A program made the position numbers and the translations under genes. Under the pieces are notes generated by a model. The model was not told the DNA's origin. It searched no databases and was given only the letters and a program-made list of their open reading frames with translations. 64,000 nt of DNA from Lewinellaceae bacterium (lineage in GTDB: Bacteria; Bacteroidota; Bacteroidia; Chitinophagales; Saprospiraceae). Location of the stretch: assembly GCA_020636315.1 (NCBI GenBank), contig JACJYA010000006.1, positions 310,001 through 374,000 on the forward strand, in the 5' to 3' direction. Numbering within the stretch: position 1 is the first letter of the stretch; each line of letters opens with the position of its first letter. Of this stretch, positions 9,701 to 18,100 are shown piece after piece.

Positions 9701-12700
9701 TCGCCACGGCGTTTTTCTGGTTACTGAAAGCGAGGCCCTTACCCTGCATTACGAACGAGATGAATCCGATCCTCGTATTGCCCATACTCTGAATGTCAAA
9801 ATTGACAACATTGGGAATATACTGGAAACGGCCTCGGTGGTGTACCCGCGTAAGCAGGAAGATGCCGGGTTGCCTGACGAGGCCAAAAAGGAGCAGAAAA
9901 AGACGCTTATCACTTTCTCCGCGAATCGTTTTGCAGTTTATCAACATGATGAAAATACCAGCCAGGATGCCGATCTGCCACACGCTTACCGCCTGCGCCG
10001 GCCTTCCGAAACAAAAACCTACGAGCTGAATGACTTGCCGAGAAATAATGGCCTTTATCAATTGGCTGATTTTAAGGCTGTCCTGGATGATGACAAAGTG
10101 AAACCCATTGCTTATCAGGTTGATTTGGATACGGAAACCGATCCGTTCCCGGGCAAACCGAAAAAAAGGTTGATCGAGCACGTGCGCAGCCTGTACTACA
10201 AAGACGGCCTATCAGCGGCTTTACCCTTTGGCCAGTTCGAACCCAAAGCCATTCCTTACGAAAGCTACCAACTCGCTTATACGCCGGAATTGCTGACGGA
10301 TATATTCGGTCAAAAGATCAGCGGCCAAAATGGCGACATGACTTCCGGAAAATTCATGAATTGGGACGGCAATTGGTGGGTACGCTCCGGTGTCATTGAA
10401 TACGACGCCACTTTCTTCCAGCCCGTAGCCTATACAGATCCGTATGGCTCAAGAACTGAGGTCCGTTACTACAAGGACTACTTTCTGCTGATAGCAGAAA
10501 CAAAAGATGCCCATGATAACAGGGCGAAGGCCATCTCCTTCAACTTCCGGGCCCTTGCTCCCCGGCAATTGCGTGACGCCAACTATAATCTCGCGGAAGT
10601 GCGGACGGATGAACTCGGCCTGGTGAAAGCCGTGGCAGTTTTAGGAAAAGATCTGGATGATGATGGAATACCCGAACGGCAGCTGGCCGATAACCTCGAT
10701 GGGATAGAAGAGTGGACGGACGATGAGCAAGGACTTATCCTGGACTTCCTCCAGGAGGAAAACTCCAATGAGTTAAATCAAAAAGGGAGAGTATTATTAA
10801 AAAATGCCACCAGCCGCTTTGTCTATGGCTTTGGCTGCTACCGGGCGTCTTCAAAACAAGGCGGCCCGCCTGCTCCGGTTGTGGTGGGGGCCATCAACAG
10901 AGAACAGCACCACAGTCAAAACCCCGACAGCCCCATACAACTGCAATTCGAATATTCCGACGGACTGGGCAAGGTAGCGATGGCCAAAGTGCAGGCAGAA
11001 CCGGGTATGGCCAAAAGTTTTTCTATTGATCCCGGCGGAAATATCATTTTCGATGAAGTAAATACCGACAAGGATTACCCCGATAGCCCCCGGCTGCGTT
11101 GGGTAGGTGCCGGCAGGACGGTACTGAACAACAAGGGCAATCCGGTCAAACAATACGAACCTTACTTCTCTGTAACACCCCGTTTCGACCGGGCGGAATT
11201 CCTGGCGGAAGTCGGCGTCACACCCATTTTATATTACGATGCGCCGGGCAGGCTCATCAAAACCGAAATGCCCGACAAGACTTTCGCCAAAGTGGAATTC
11301 AATGCCTGGGTGCAGGTGAATTATGATCAGAACGATACCCTCCGGCTAACCGGTATGGATGGTACAGTTGTGGAAAACCCATGGTACACCGATCGCATCC
11401 ACCGGCAAATCGATGATGAATTGACGGCTGCGGGAAAAGGCCCCGTTAAAGAGCAGCAGGCCGCCCGAAAAGCTGTCGTTCATGCAAATACGCCGTCTGT
11501 AGTTCACCTGGATACATTGGGCAGGCCCATCCTGAGTATTGCTCATAATAAAAAGACGGTGCAACGGGATGCAACCGGGAATCCGGCCGATTACGAGGAT
11601 GAATTTCATGCTACCTATATCCAACTCGATATTGAAGGCAACGCCCGCAGCATCACCGATGCCCGCGGCAATGTAGTGATGCGCTACCGATACGATATGC
11701 TCGGGCACCGGGTGTATCAAAACAGCATGGATAGCGGCGAACGCTGGATGTTCAATAATGTGATGGGCAATCCGGTCAGGCGCTGGGATAGCCGGGATCA
11801 TCTTTTTTCCTTTGAATATGACGCCTTGCAGCGGCCGGTCAGGATGCGTGTGGCCGATGAGAATGGGGCAGCGCCATTGGAGAAAGTATATGAAACGATT
11901 GAATACGGCGACGAAGCCGGAATGACTTTCTCCTCCCGCCTGGCGGCCGCAATGGCCAACCGGATCGGTCAGGTAAACATCCACTCGGATTCTTCCGGGA
12001 GAGTGGAGTTTATAGCATACGATATCAAAGGCAATTTGCTGCGCAGTCAAAAAAGGCATTTGCAGGGCTACAAAGAATTACCCGATTGGAACGATGCCGA
12101 AAACTCCCAACTGGAAGAGGAGATATTCCAACTGGAAACGGAATTCGATGCCTTAGATCGTCCGGTCAAAGAAACCGTAAAACACTGGGGCAAAACCCCT
12201 GACGAACCGGAGGACCTAGCCAGGCCCAATTCCTCTTCCTACACCTACAACGAAGCCGGGTTGCTGGAAAAAGTAAAAGCTGTGGTGAATGGCAAACCCG
12301 AAAAGGAGTTTGTCAAAAACATCAACTACGACGAAAAGGGACAACGCACCGAAATTCAATACGGCAACGGTGTAACCACTACCTATACCTACGACAAAGA
12401 AACCTTCCGCCTCATTAATCTGCGCACCGTGCAGGCGGACGATAACGGAAAAGTATTTCAGGATTTAAAATATACTTACGACCCGGTAGGCAATATCACG
12501 GCCATTCGCAATGATGCCAATGATGTCATTTTCTTTAACAACCAACGAGTTGAGCCGGACAACGATTACGAATACGACCCGCTCTATCGCTTGATCATGG
12601 CGACGGGCAGGGATCACGCCGGGCAGATCGCCAATGGTAAACCCGCGTTTTACCACCGGCCCGATGGCCAGCTTGACAGCGCCAGAACACAATTGCCCCA

Positions 12701-13871
12701 TCCAGGAGACGGCAGCAAGATGCAGCGGTACCGCCAGTATTACGAGTACGACGAAGCAGGGAATATGGCCAGGCAAGTTCACCGTTCCGGCTTGCCGGGG
12801 CATGAATTTCGCTGGACAAAGGCCTTCGGTTATAAGGATACCAACAATCAATTGAAGAAACTGACTTTGGGGGAAGGAGCGGCAGGCGAGAATGATTATA
12901 CCTTCGATGCGCACGGAAATATGCAAGCTCTGCAACCGAATGCGGCAAATGGCGTCTTTGCTCTATCCTGGAACCCCTTCGACCAACTGGAAAATATCAA
13001 TCTTCCGAATGACGGCCAGGCCTACTACACCTACAATGCCGCCGGACAGCGCACCCGCAAGGTGATTGATGATGGAAACGGCATCCTGAAAGAGCGCATC
13101 TACTTTGGCCATTTTGAAGTGTTCCGCCAACGGGACGGCCTGGAGCGGGAAACCTGGCATATACAGGATGACACGCAGCGTATTGCACTGGTAGAAACCA
13201 AAACTAAAGACGTACCTGGCGACGATTCTCCTGATGAGCTAATCCGCTACCAATTCAGCAATCACCTGGGAACGGCCTGCCTGGAACTGGACGACAGCGC
13301 CACCGTCATCAGCTATGAAGAATATTACCCCTATGGCTCGACTTCTTACCAGGCTGTAAATGCGGATATCAAAGCGGCGGCGAAGCGGTACCGTTATACG
13401 GGTAAGGAGCGGGATGAGGAGAGTGGGTTGTATTATTATGGGGCGCGGTATTATGCGAGTTGGTTGTGTAGGTGGTGTAGTGCGGATCCGGCGGGGTTGG
13501 TGGATGGGGGGAATTTGTATTGGTATGTCGCCTCGAATCCTGTAAGATATATCGACGAAAAAGGTAAACGAAAAAAAGACAGGACAATAAGGACGCTAGA
13601 AGATTTTGAGGCTTTTTTGTCCAGAACAGGAAAAATACACCCAATATTTAAGCATCTTTCTTTCAAGGGTTCTTCTGATAATCAGCCAAGAAGAGAACAC
13701 CTAAAATTGTATTTCGATTCAACTCCGCCAAGACCAGACTTAGGAGGGAGAACAAGTAGGCCCAGATTTAGAATGACTGGAAGTGAAGAAATTAGAAAAG
13801 GAGGAAAAGATGCATTAATGATTTTAGATCATCACATGAACTTGCAGCTAATATTCCAGTGGAGACACTGA
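6729..13871 (+). CDS. Tc toxin TcB-TcC fusion (SpvB/TcdB shell with Rhs cage)
   Basis: This 2380-residue protein joins the two cocoon components of ABC (Tc) toxins. The N-terminus (~50-330) is SpvB-type (GTAAFSIPMPV, LSYNSGGGNSPFGLGWSL). FG-GAP/VCBS-like strands follow (DLNGDGQPEL, DMSGDGMTDIV), then the TcdB middle regions (~700-1080) and Rhs/YD repeats (~1480-2200). The Rhs core ends with RYTGKERDEESGLYYYGARYY, SADPAGLVDGGNLYWY and NPVRYIDEKG at residue 2279. Family knowledge: the shell encloses a C-terminal toxin that is self-cleaved and translocated through TcA. The last 101 residues form a distinct AT-rich tip with no recognised domain, which ends at an apparent frameshift. ATG at 6729 is preferred over the TTG one codon earlier. 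Cysteines in SWLCRWCSADP are unusual for this motif. Confidence 0.93.
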   Translation: MDTQNRNSPDSKRNFSGQPDLSALAKEHPTQSAAIQVPEISLPKGGGALRGIDEKFEVNAANGTAAFSIPMPVTPGRNRFSPTLSLSYNSGGGNSPFGLGWSLDLPVIQRKTDKKLPRYLGGGKEDTFVFSGVEDLVPKATSEVAAQDDNVFTVQRYLPRIEGSFARIEKIIHPNPDTGIYWKVTTRENIATLFGRTTTARIADPGDPARIFQWLPEFTYDDKGNWIKYSYKVENLENVPDNPFEKNRINGLAPFANTYLKSVRYGNLKPYYPEANPVGAYDPPMPDEQEEFFFELIFDYGEHDLDNPKPDDNGLWNYREDAFSSYRAGFEIRANRLCNRILMFHHFPEEKQFVGTPKEEPFGKNYLVRSLNLDYQPSSINDSNQSETTYLTSITQFGYIRKPDGSYSPRSLPPMEFTYQALHWNDQIKAVSEENIVNAPVGLTNNYQWVDLYNEGISGILTEQGTGWFYKSNLGDVDGNGEVCFAPAREVIPRPSFSGLSNGVLSIQDLAANGEKQVVVNSLGLNGYFQLTHDNGWEAFQEFAQVANIGRQDPNTRLIDLNGDGQPELVVTEEKVFVWYAADGKRGHLPAEYAAKTLDEEAGPAIVFADQEQSIFLADMSGDGMTDIVRIRNGEVCYWANMGYGRFSAKITMDGAPIFDHPDLFNPQYLHLADVSGTGATDIVYLGTNTFRAYLNLSGNAWSPAHEIDPFFPIDGNSKLSVVDLLGTGTSCIVWSSDLPAYADAPMRYIDLMNSRKPHVLIHYKNNFGKETTIEYKSSTHFYLKDKLAGRPWITKLPFPVQVASKMIVEEKITGARFTSQYRYHHGYYDHIEREFRGFGMVEQIDTEHYDIYKEHTNSRNQTTDLTLYQAPVLTKTWYHTGAFLDRDSILSHFKEEYWQKEFLKKFPSENLFANEPELPDAHLSDEVRALSGDEFREALRACKGMVLRQEIFSLDAPGGATEEALKLQRKPYSVATHNCHIQLLQPRGENRHGVFLVTESEALTLHYERDESDPRIAHTLNVKIDNIGNILETASVVYPRKQEDAGLPDEAKKEQKKTLITFSANRFAVYQHDENTSQDADLPHAYRLRRPSETKTYELNDLPRNNGLYQLADFKAVLDDDKVKPIAYQVDLDTETDPFPGKPKKRLIEHVRSLYYKDGLSAALPFGQFEPKAIPYESYQLAYTPELLTDIFGQKISGQNGDMTSGKFMNWDGNWWVRSGVIEYDATFFQPVAYTDPYGSRTEVRYYKDYFLLIAETKDAHDNRAKAISFNFRALAPRQLRDANYNLAEVRTDELGLVKAVAVLGKDLDDDGIPERQLADNLDGIEEWTDDEQGLILDFLQEENSNELNQKGRVLLKNATSRFVYGFGCYRASSKQGGPPAPVVVGAINREQHHSQNPDSPIQLQFEYSDGLGKVAMAKVQAEPGMAKSFSIDPGGNIIFDEVNTDKDYPDSPRLRWVGAGRTVLNNKGNPVKQYEPYFSVTPRFDRAEFLAEVGVTPILYYDAPGRLIKTEMPDKTFAKVEFNAWVQVNYDQNDTLRLTGMDGTVVENPWYTDRIHRQIDDELTAAGKGPVKEQQAARKAVVHANTPSVVHLDTLGRPILSIAHNKKTVQRDATGNPADYEDEFHATYIQLDIEGNARSITDARGNVVMRYRYDMLGHRVYQNSMDSGERWMFNNVMGNPVRRWDSRDHLFSFEYDALQRPVRMRVADENGAAPLEKVYETIEYGDEAGMTFSSRLAAAMANRIGQVNIHSDSSGRVEFIAYDIKGNLLRSQKRHLQGYKELPDWNDAENSQLEEEIFQLETEFDALDRPVKETVKHWGKTPDEPEDLARPNSSSYTYNEAGLLEKVKAVVNGKPEKEFVKNINYDEKGQRTEIQYGNGVTTTYTYDKETFRLINLRTVQADDNGKVFQDLKYTYDPVGNITAIRNDANDVIFFNNQRVEPDNDYEYDPLYRLIMATGRDHAGQIANGKPAFYHRPDGQLDSARTQLPHPGDGSKMQRYRQYYEYDEAGNMARQVHRSGLPGHEFRWTKAFGYKDTNNQLKKLTLGEGAAGENDYTFDAHGNMQALQPNAANGVFALSWNPFDQLENINLPNDGQAYYTYNAAGQRTRKVIDDGNGILKERIYFGHFEVFRQRDGLERETWHIQDDTQRIALVETKTKDVPGDDSPDELIRYQFSNHLGTACLELDDSATVISYEEYYPYGSTSYQAVNADIKAAAKRYRYTGKERDEESGLYYYGARYYASWLCRWCSADPAGLVDGGNLYWYVASNPVRYIDEKGKRKKDRTIRTLEDFEAFLSRTGKIHPIFKHLSFKGSSDNQPRREHLKLYFDSTPPRPDLGGRTSRPRFRMTGSEEIRKGGKDALMILDHHMNLQLIFQWRH
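13566..13871 (+). other. Variable C-terminal toxin tip of the TcB-TcC fusion, as encoded
   Basis: These 101 codons follow the conserved Rhs core terminus (…YIDEKG). Base composition falls sharply from the GC-richer core to an AT-rich stretch, as expected for exchangeable tips of polymorphic toxins. The sequence is basic and matches no toxin family I recognise. Its last ten residues (HMNLQLIFQWRH) look like out-of-frame translation, because a sensible coding frame continues in another phase from 13832. The original tip was probably about 170 residues. Confidence 0.6.
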
Positions 13872-14077
13872 AAAGAGATGGTTACATCTGTATTCTCAAT
13901 GAGTTTAAGACGGGGTCTTATAGAAGGAGGAAAATTTGGTAGAATGAATTTACCGGATCCGAAGGAGTGACAGATGAGGACATAGCTGCTCACTCACTTG
14001 CCTTGCATGGTTCAAATGAAGCAGCAAAAGGAAATAAGCTATTAAGTTTTAAAATTGAGCCAAAACCGAGGAAATGA
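13832..14077 (+). pseudogene. Out-of-frame continuation of the toxin tip, with an internal stop
   Basis: Starting in the +2 phase at 13832, the frame reads SHELAANIPVETLKRDGY…, has a TAG at 13940-13942, and resumes with a credible coding stretch (EGVTDEDIAAHSLALHG…LLSFKIEPKPRK) to a TGA at 14075-14077. Joined to the tip above by a single-base indel near 13830, it would add about 80 residues. The final TGA overlaps an ATG in ATGA (14074-14077), a typical translational coupling to the next gene. No domain is recognised with confidence. Either the module has decayed or the assembly contains indels here. Confidence 0.55.
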
Positions 14078-14414
14078 TAAAGTCAGATGTTGGAGAAAGG
14101 TGGTCTGAAATCCATGGTGGTGATTCGTAAAAGCTGATGATTTTGTGAAATTGAAACATAGAATTACTATCATTCAAAAAGAAGCACTGAAAATTATTAA
14201 AGAAAACTTTGAGCTGAGAAGAAAGTTAGTTGATAAACGATATGAATTAGAGTATACTCAAAGCTTGCTTAATAATATTAATCGAGATTTTGCTGAAATC
14301 AGGCATACTGAAAAGTACAGTAAATTATTTCTATTGAATCTGAAAGAGATTATGTCTAAGACCTGGAAACAAAAAGAAAATCAAATTCTGATATATAACA
14401 CAATTACACCATGA
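14074..14414 (+). pseudogene. Immunity-like small gene after the toxin tip, apparently frameshifted
   Basis: An ATG at 14074 overlaps the stop of the tip remnant and opens MIKSDVGERWSEIHGGDS before a TAA at 14128. A second frame, open from 14124, reads FVKADDFVKLKHRITIIQ… and runs to the TGA ending at 14414. One base change near 14124 would join them into a protein of about 110 residues, charged, helical and Lys-rich in its second half. Alternatively the second part alone could be an 89-residue ORF from a GTG at 14145. The position directly after a toxin tip, the ATGA coupling and the AT-rich composition are those of immunity genes in polymorphic toxin loci. The family is not recognised, so the role is inferred from context only. 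Confidence 0.5.
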
Positions 14415-14573
14415 AGAAATTTAGAAGAATTAATACTTTCTGTCCTCGCCGAGTCTTTTGCAAGTGACTCGGGATAGTAACCAAAGCCCACAGAGCCCTT
14501 TCATAGAGAGACTAGTATGTCGGCTAAGACGAAAGAAACGCTTGGGATCAGCGTTGTGGCCAATTCATAAAGT
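14415..14573. other. AT-rich spacer between the broken module and the GxxExxY cassette
   Basis: No gene, promoter or strong hairpin is supported in this stretch. It may hold further decayed sequence from earlier tip exchanges, but nothing in it is recognisable. Confidence 0.3.
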
Positions 14574-14629
14574 CAGGATCAGAATTCGCAGAATTAAAGA
14601 ATTCACAGGATTGCTATCCTGAAAATCCT
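14574..14629 (+). repeat. 56-bp direct repeat, left copy (upstream of the GxxExxY gene)
   Basis: This copy matches 15041-15096 at 51 of 56 positions, without gaps. It starts CAGGATCAGAATT and ends CTGAAAATCCT. It contains a small hairpin CAGGA..TCCTG. With the following bases to about 14649 (…AATTCTGAT) it can form a longer imperfect hairpin, whose outer arms are ATCAGAATT near 14578 and AATTCTGAT at 14641-14649. The start codon of the next gene follows at 14666. Confidence 0.85.
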
Positions 14630-14665
14630 CAAATCCTGATAATTCTGATACAAACAATTAAAAAA

Positions 14666-15064
14666 ATGATAAAAAACAAACTAACCTACGCCATTATCGG
14701 CTGTGCCATGAAGGTGCACAATAAAATGGGCCCCGGTTTCCAGGAAGTGATCTATCAAAGATGCCTGGCCATCGAATTGGAGCGGGCAGGATTGTCATTT
14801 GTGAGAGAGCAGGAACATGCTGTTTATTATGACGAAATTCAGGTAGGTACAAGGCGGGCAGATTTTGTGGTGGAAAATAAAGTTGTGGTGGAACTAAAGG
14901 CTAAAGTAAAGCTGGAAGATGTACACCTGGCGCAGGCCAAGAATTATACCGTCGCTTATGATTTCCCGCTGGGGCTGTTGATCAATTTCGGCGGGAAAAG
15001 CCTGGAGCATAAGTTATTGTTTAATCCGAAATATAATGGCCAGGATCAGAATTTGCAGGATTAG
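14666..15064 (+). CDS. GxxExxY family protein (PD-(D/E)XK-like)
   Basis: This 132-residue protein carries the family signature GFQEVIY (Gly-x-x-Glu-x-x-Tyr) near residue 25, after a conserved YAIIGCAMKVHNKMGPG opening. It also has an RRADFVVENKVVVELKA stretch that fits the Asp…Glu-x-Lys core of PD-(D/E)XK nuclease-like folds, and a typical QAKNYTVAYDFPLGLLINFG segment. Family members are common and often multi-copy in Bacteroidota. Their biochemical role is not established, as far as I know. The gene sits between two 56-bp direct repeats, and its last codons (GQDQNLQD and stop) are encoded within the right copy. Its place between the two toxin genes suggests insertion as a cassette rather than a toxin function. 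Confidence 0.88.
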   Translation: MIKNKLTYAIIGCAMKVHNKMGPGFQEVIYQRCLAIELERAGLSFVREQEHAVYYDEIQVGTRRADFVVENKVVVELKAKVKLEDVHLAQAKNYTVAYDFPLGLLINFGGKSLEHKLLFNPKYNGQDQNLQD

Positions 15065-15096
15065 AGAATTCGCAGGATTGCTATTCTGAAAATCCT
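15041..15096 (+). repeat. 56-bp direct repeat, right copy (overlaps the 3' end of the GxxExxY gene)
   Basis: This is the partner of the copy at 14574-14629, with five substitutions and no gaps. It spans the last eight codons and the stop of the GxxExxY gene and ends 30 bp before the TcA start codon. Start-to-start spacing of the two copies is 467 bp, so the gene with one repeat forms a unit. Confidence 0.85.
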
Positions 15097-15126
15097 GCTT
15101 CAGACATTATATAAAAACCTTCCGCC

Positions 15127-18100
15127 ATGCTCAAAACAAAAACCAACACCAGCAAGCCACCCAAAGAAACCTACCGCATCTCCGGCATTATCCGGACCGA
15201 AAAAGGAATCCCGGTGCCTGGCCTGCTCGTCAAAGCTTACGACAAAAAAGCCGGACAAAAGCTGAGGCCATTAGGAAATGCTGCCACCCTTGGACAGGGT
15301 AATTACGAGATCAACTACACCCAAAGGGTAACGGCGGCAATGAAAACACAGGGCGCAGACCTGCTGGTGAAGGTATATGGTGCAGATAAGAAGTTAATTG
15401 CTGAATCCACTTTACTAATCAATGCCCCTAAAGATGCCCGCATCAACCTGACCGTACCCAATGAGGTATATCTGGGGCCTTCCGAGTTTGAGCAATTGGA
15501 GTCCAAAATAAAGGCAGTGGCCGCGGAGGAGGATTGGAGCACACTGGGTGATGATGATATCGCCTATCTGTCGGCCAAACTTCAGCTTAGTGATCAGAAG
15601 ATCATGCGATTTATCCATTCCTGGAAGCTGGCGGCGGAAACCGGGGCATACCCCAAAGAATACCGGCTTCCCCCGGCCGTTTTTTACGGGCTTCTGCACG
15701 ATGAGCGATTACCCGGGCTTTCCAGTCTGGTTAATCAAAGCGAACGGGCGCTGAAACAATTGCTCATCCAGGCATCCTCCGACAACCTCATCCCTGCATT
15801 GCAGGAAAAACAAGCCGAAGAATATGTCGCCACCCTTAAGGAATTGGCTGTGTACATAGCACTACAAGGCAAGAAAGACAAAGAAGTGTTTTCGGTCAAG
15901 GGTATGATCGATATTTTGGAAGACATGCCCGAAAATCTAAAAAACAGCTTCGTTCGCAGCTATGTCCTGCAAAATGGCCGTTCGGATAGCCGGAACGTCA
16001 GGGAATTGCTACCAGATAAAGAAGGACAAAAGTACCAGGAACCTATACAGGGCCTTTTCACCCTCTCTGCAATGACCGGGCAAAACCTCTCCCTGGTTGA
16101 AGCCCTCTACCGCGATTTAAAAAATCCAGACATCGGCGACTACACACATATCCGGGACCTGGCTAAAAAGGGCCAAAAAGAGTGGAGCACTTATTTGAAT
16201 GAAAAGAAAGTACTACTGCCCAGGCAGGAAAATGGGAAGCGGCTTACCCAGACTGCCTATGCTGAAGAACTGGCCAGCACCTTTAAAAAAGCCTTCCCGA
16301 TGGTGGATTTTGTGCATGCCCTGCAAACATCCAGGGTGCTGCCCCAAAACCGTCAACCGAGTACGGGCCTTTCAACCTTTTTTGCCCAGAATCCGGATTT
16401 TCATTTACAGCAAAAAGCCATCGATAACTTCTGGGCAGACGCCAACCTAAAGGGCATTTCCAAAGCACAACAAGCGGGATTACTACAGGAATTGCGAAGC
16501 TGGCAGCGCGTCTATAAACTCCTGCCGGATGATGAGCAGCGCAATGAAAAATCCATCACACTAATGGCGATGGAGCCGCCCCTCGACTCCGCCATGAAGA
16601 TTGCGAACCTGAGCAAGTCCGGTTTTACCGCTATTTGGGCAGATGCCCGGAAAAAAAGTACGCGCGCGAGCCAGGCTGAGTTGCGTGCTGAAGCCGACAT
16701 GATATACAAACGCGCCCGTTTGATGGCCTTTATGGTGTCGGCAACCAGTTGGAAATATTCTGCGGCCCTGGATGTAGTGCGGCCAATGGTTGTGCCGCCT
16801 GCAGTTGAAGCGCCTGCAACAAAAGAACCAGTTTCAACAGTTAAAACGCGTGGCATACAAAACTACCTGCCGGACACCAATACCTTACTTGACCAGCCGT
16901 ATTACCGCGAAGTACTGAAATGCCAGTCGGTATTGAGCCCGGCTGCTTATCTGCAGGAACTTCTGGCAATTCCCATATATAATACTGGCCAGCAACTGAC
17001 AGTTGGCGATCAACTAAAGCAAAAGCGCCCTGATATCCTACTGTTGCAACCGACCACCCAAAACACGGAAACACAACTTCCGTACATCGATCTGGTAAAT
17101 GAGATCCTGGAGCGTTTAGTATCGTATGGGCAGGAAGACGAATGGAATTTCGACCTGCAAACCACCTACTCTGCCGAAGAACTGGAACTCAGGGCGGAAA
17201 ATGAATTTTCGCCAGCCTATATAAAGCCGGCGACGTATCGGTATTCCATGTCGCTCCCCTGGGATAAATGGTACACAGAAGCTCGCCTTTATCTGGATTA
17301 CCTGGATATACCACTATACCAACTGATTGAGGCCTTTCGACATGTAGTATTGACGAATAATCAATTCGATTATACAAAACGCCGAATCAATCAATTGAAC
17401 GCCATACCTGCCATGCGGTCATTCTGGGGGTTGACGGAACCGGCTTATATTTACATAAAGGATAACCTGTCTGGTAAACCGCTAAATACCATTTTTGGCA
17501 TTTCTGAAGATCAACTGGAAACAGAAGGGAAAAAGCTCTCTGTACTAATGCCCCTTTTAGGTTTTTGGCAAGGGAACAAAAAAGGTGATACCGGAGCCAA
17601 AGAACTCATACTCCTGCGCCAGACCCTTGGAACTCGATATATCCAGGATGCTATTCCCTCCGGACAGCCACCCATCGATATCCTGTTCACGGACGATCCT
17701 TTGGAAGGAGAACTGTCAACCATTTCAAAAGACATTATCATCCGCCTTGCCAAGTTCGAGCGACTGCGTCGCACGCTTGGCTGGACGCCAATGGAACTCC
17801 ACCAGGGCATTATGACTTTTGCCAAAAGGAGCGTACTCGATTATGATCTGCATACCGATATTTTCAACGATAAAGTGCTCCTTCAGCTTTCCCATGTGGA
17901 GCGCTTGCGAAAAGCAAAAAAAGGCGCCAGTGTTGTTGAATTACTGAGCTGGTGGGGGCCAATGGAATCAGGGGCTGGTTTTACCGCCCTTTCTTCCCTT
18001 TACGAGGCGGAGGAATTGGAAGGGAATCATAAAACTTTGTACGAAAAAGTCTTTTTGAATACATCGCTTTATTCGGAGCTGGGTGAAAACGCCCATGAAG

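Noticed and set aside
13369..13666. Minus-strand frames opposite the Rhs core terminus
   Set aside because: Low-complexity translations (runs of T, N, P, H) caused by the C-poor coding strand.
6729..13871. Type VI secretion Rhs effector instead of a Tc component
   Set aside because: There is no PAAR domain, VgrG or T6SS gene nearby, and the SpvB and TcdB regions plus a TcA gene fit a Tc toxin.
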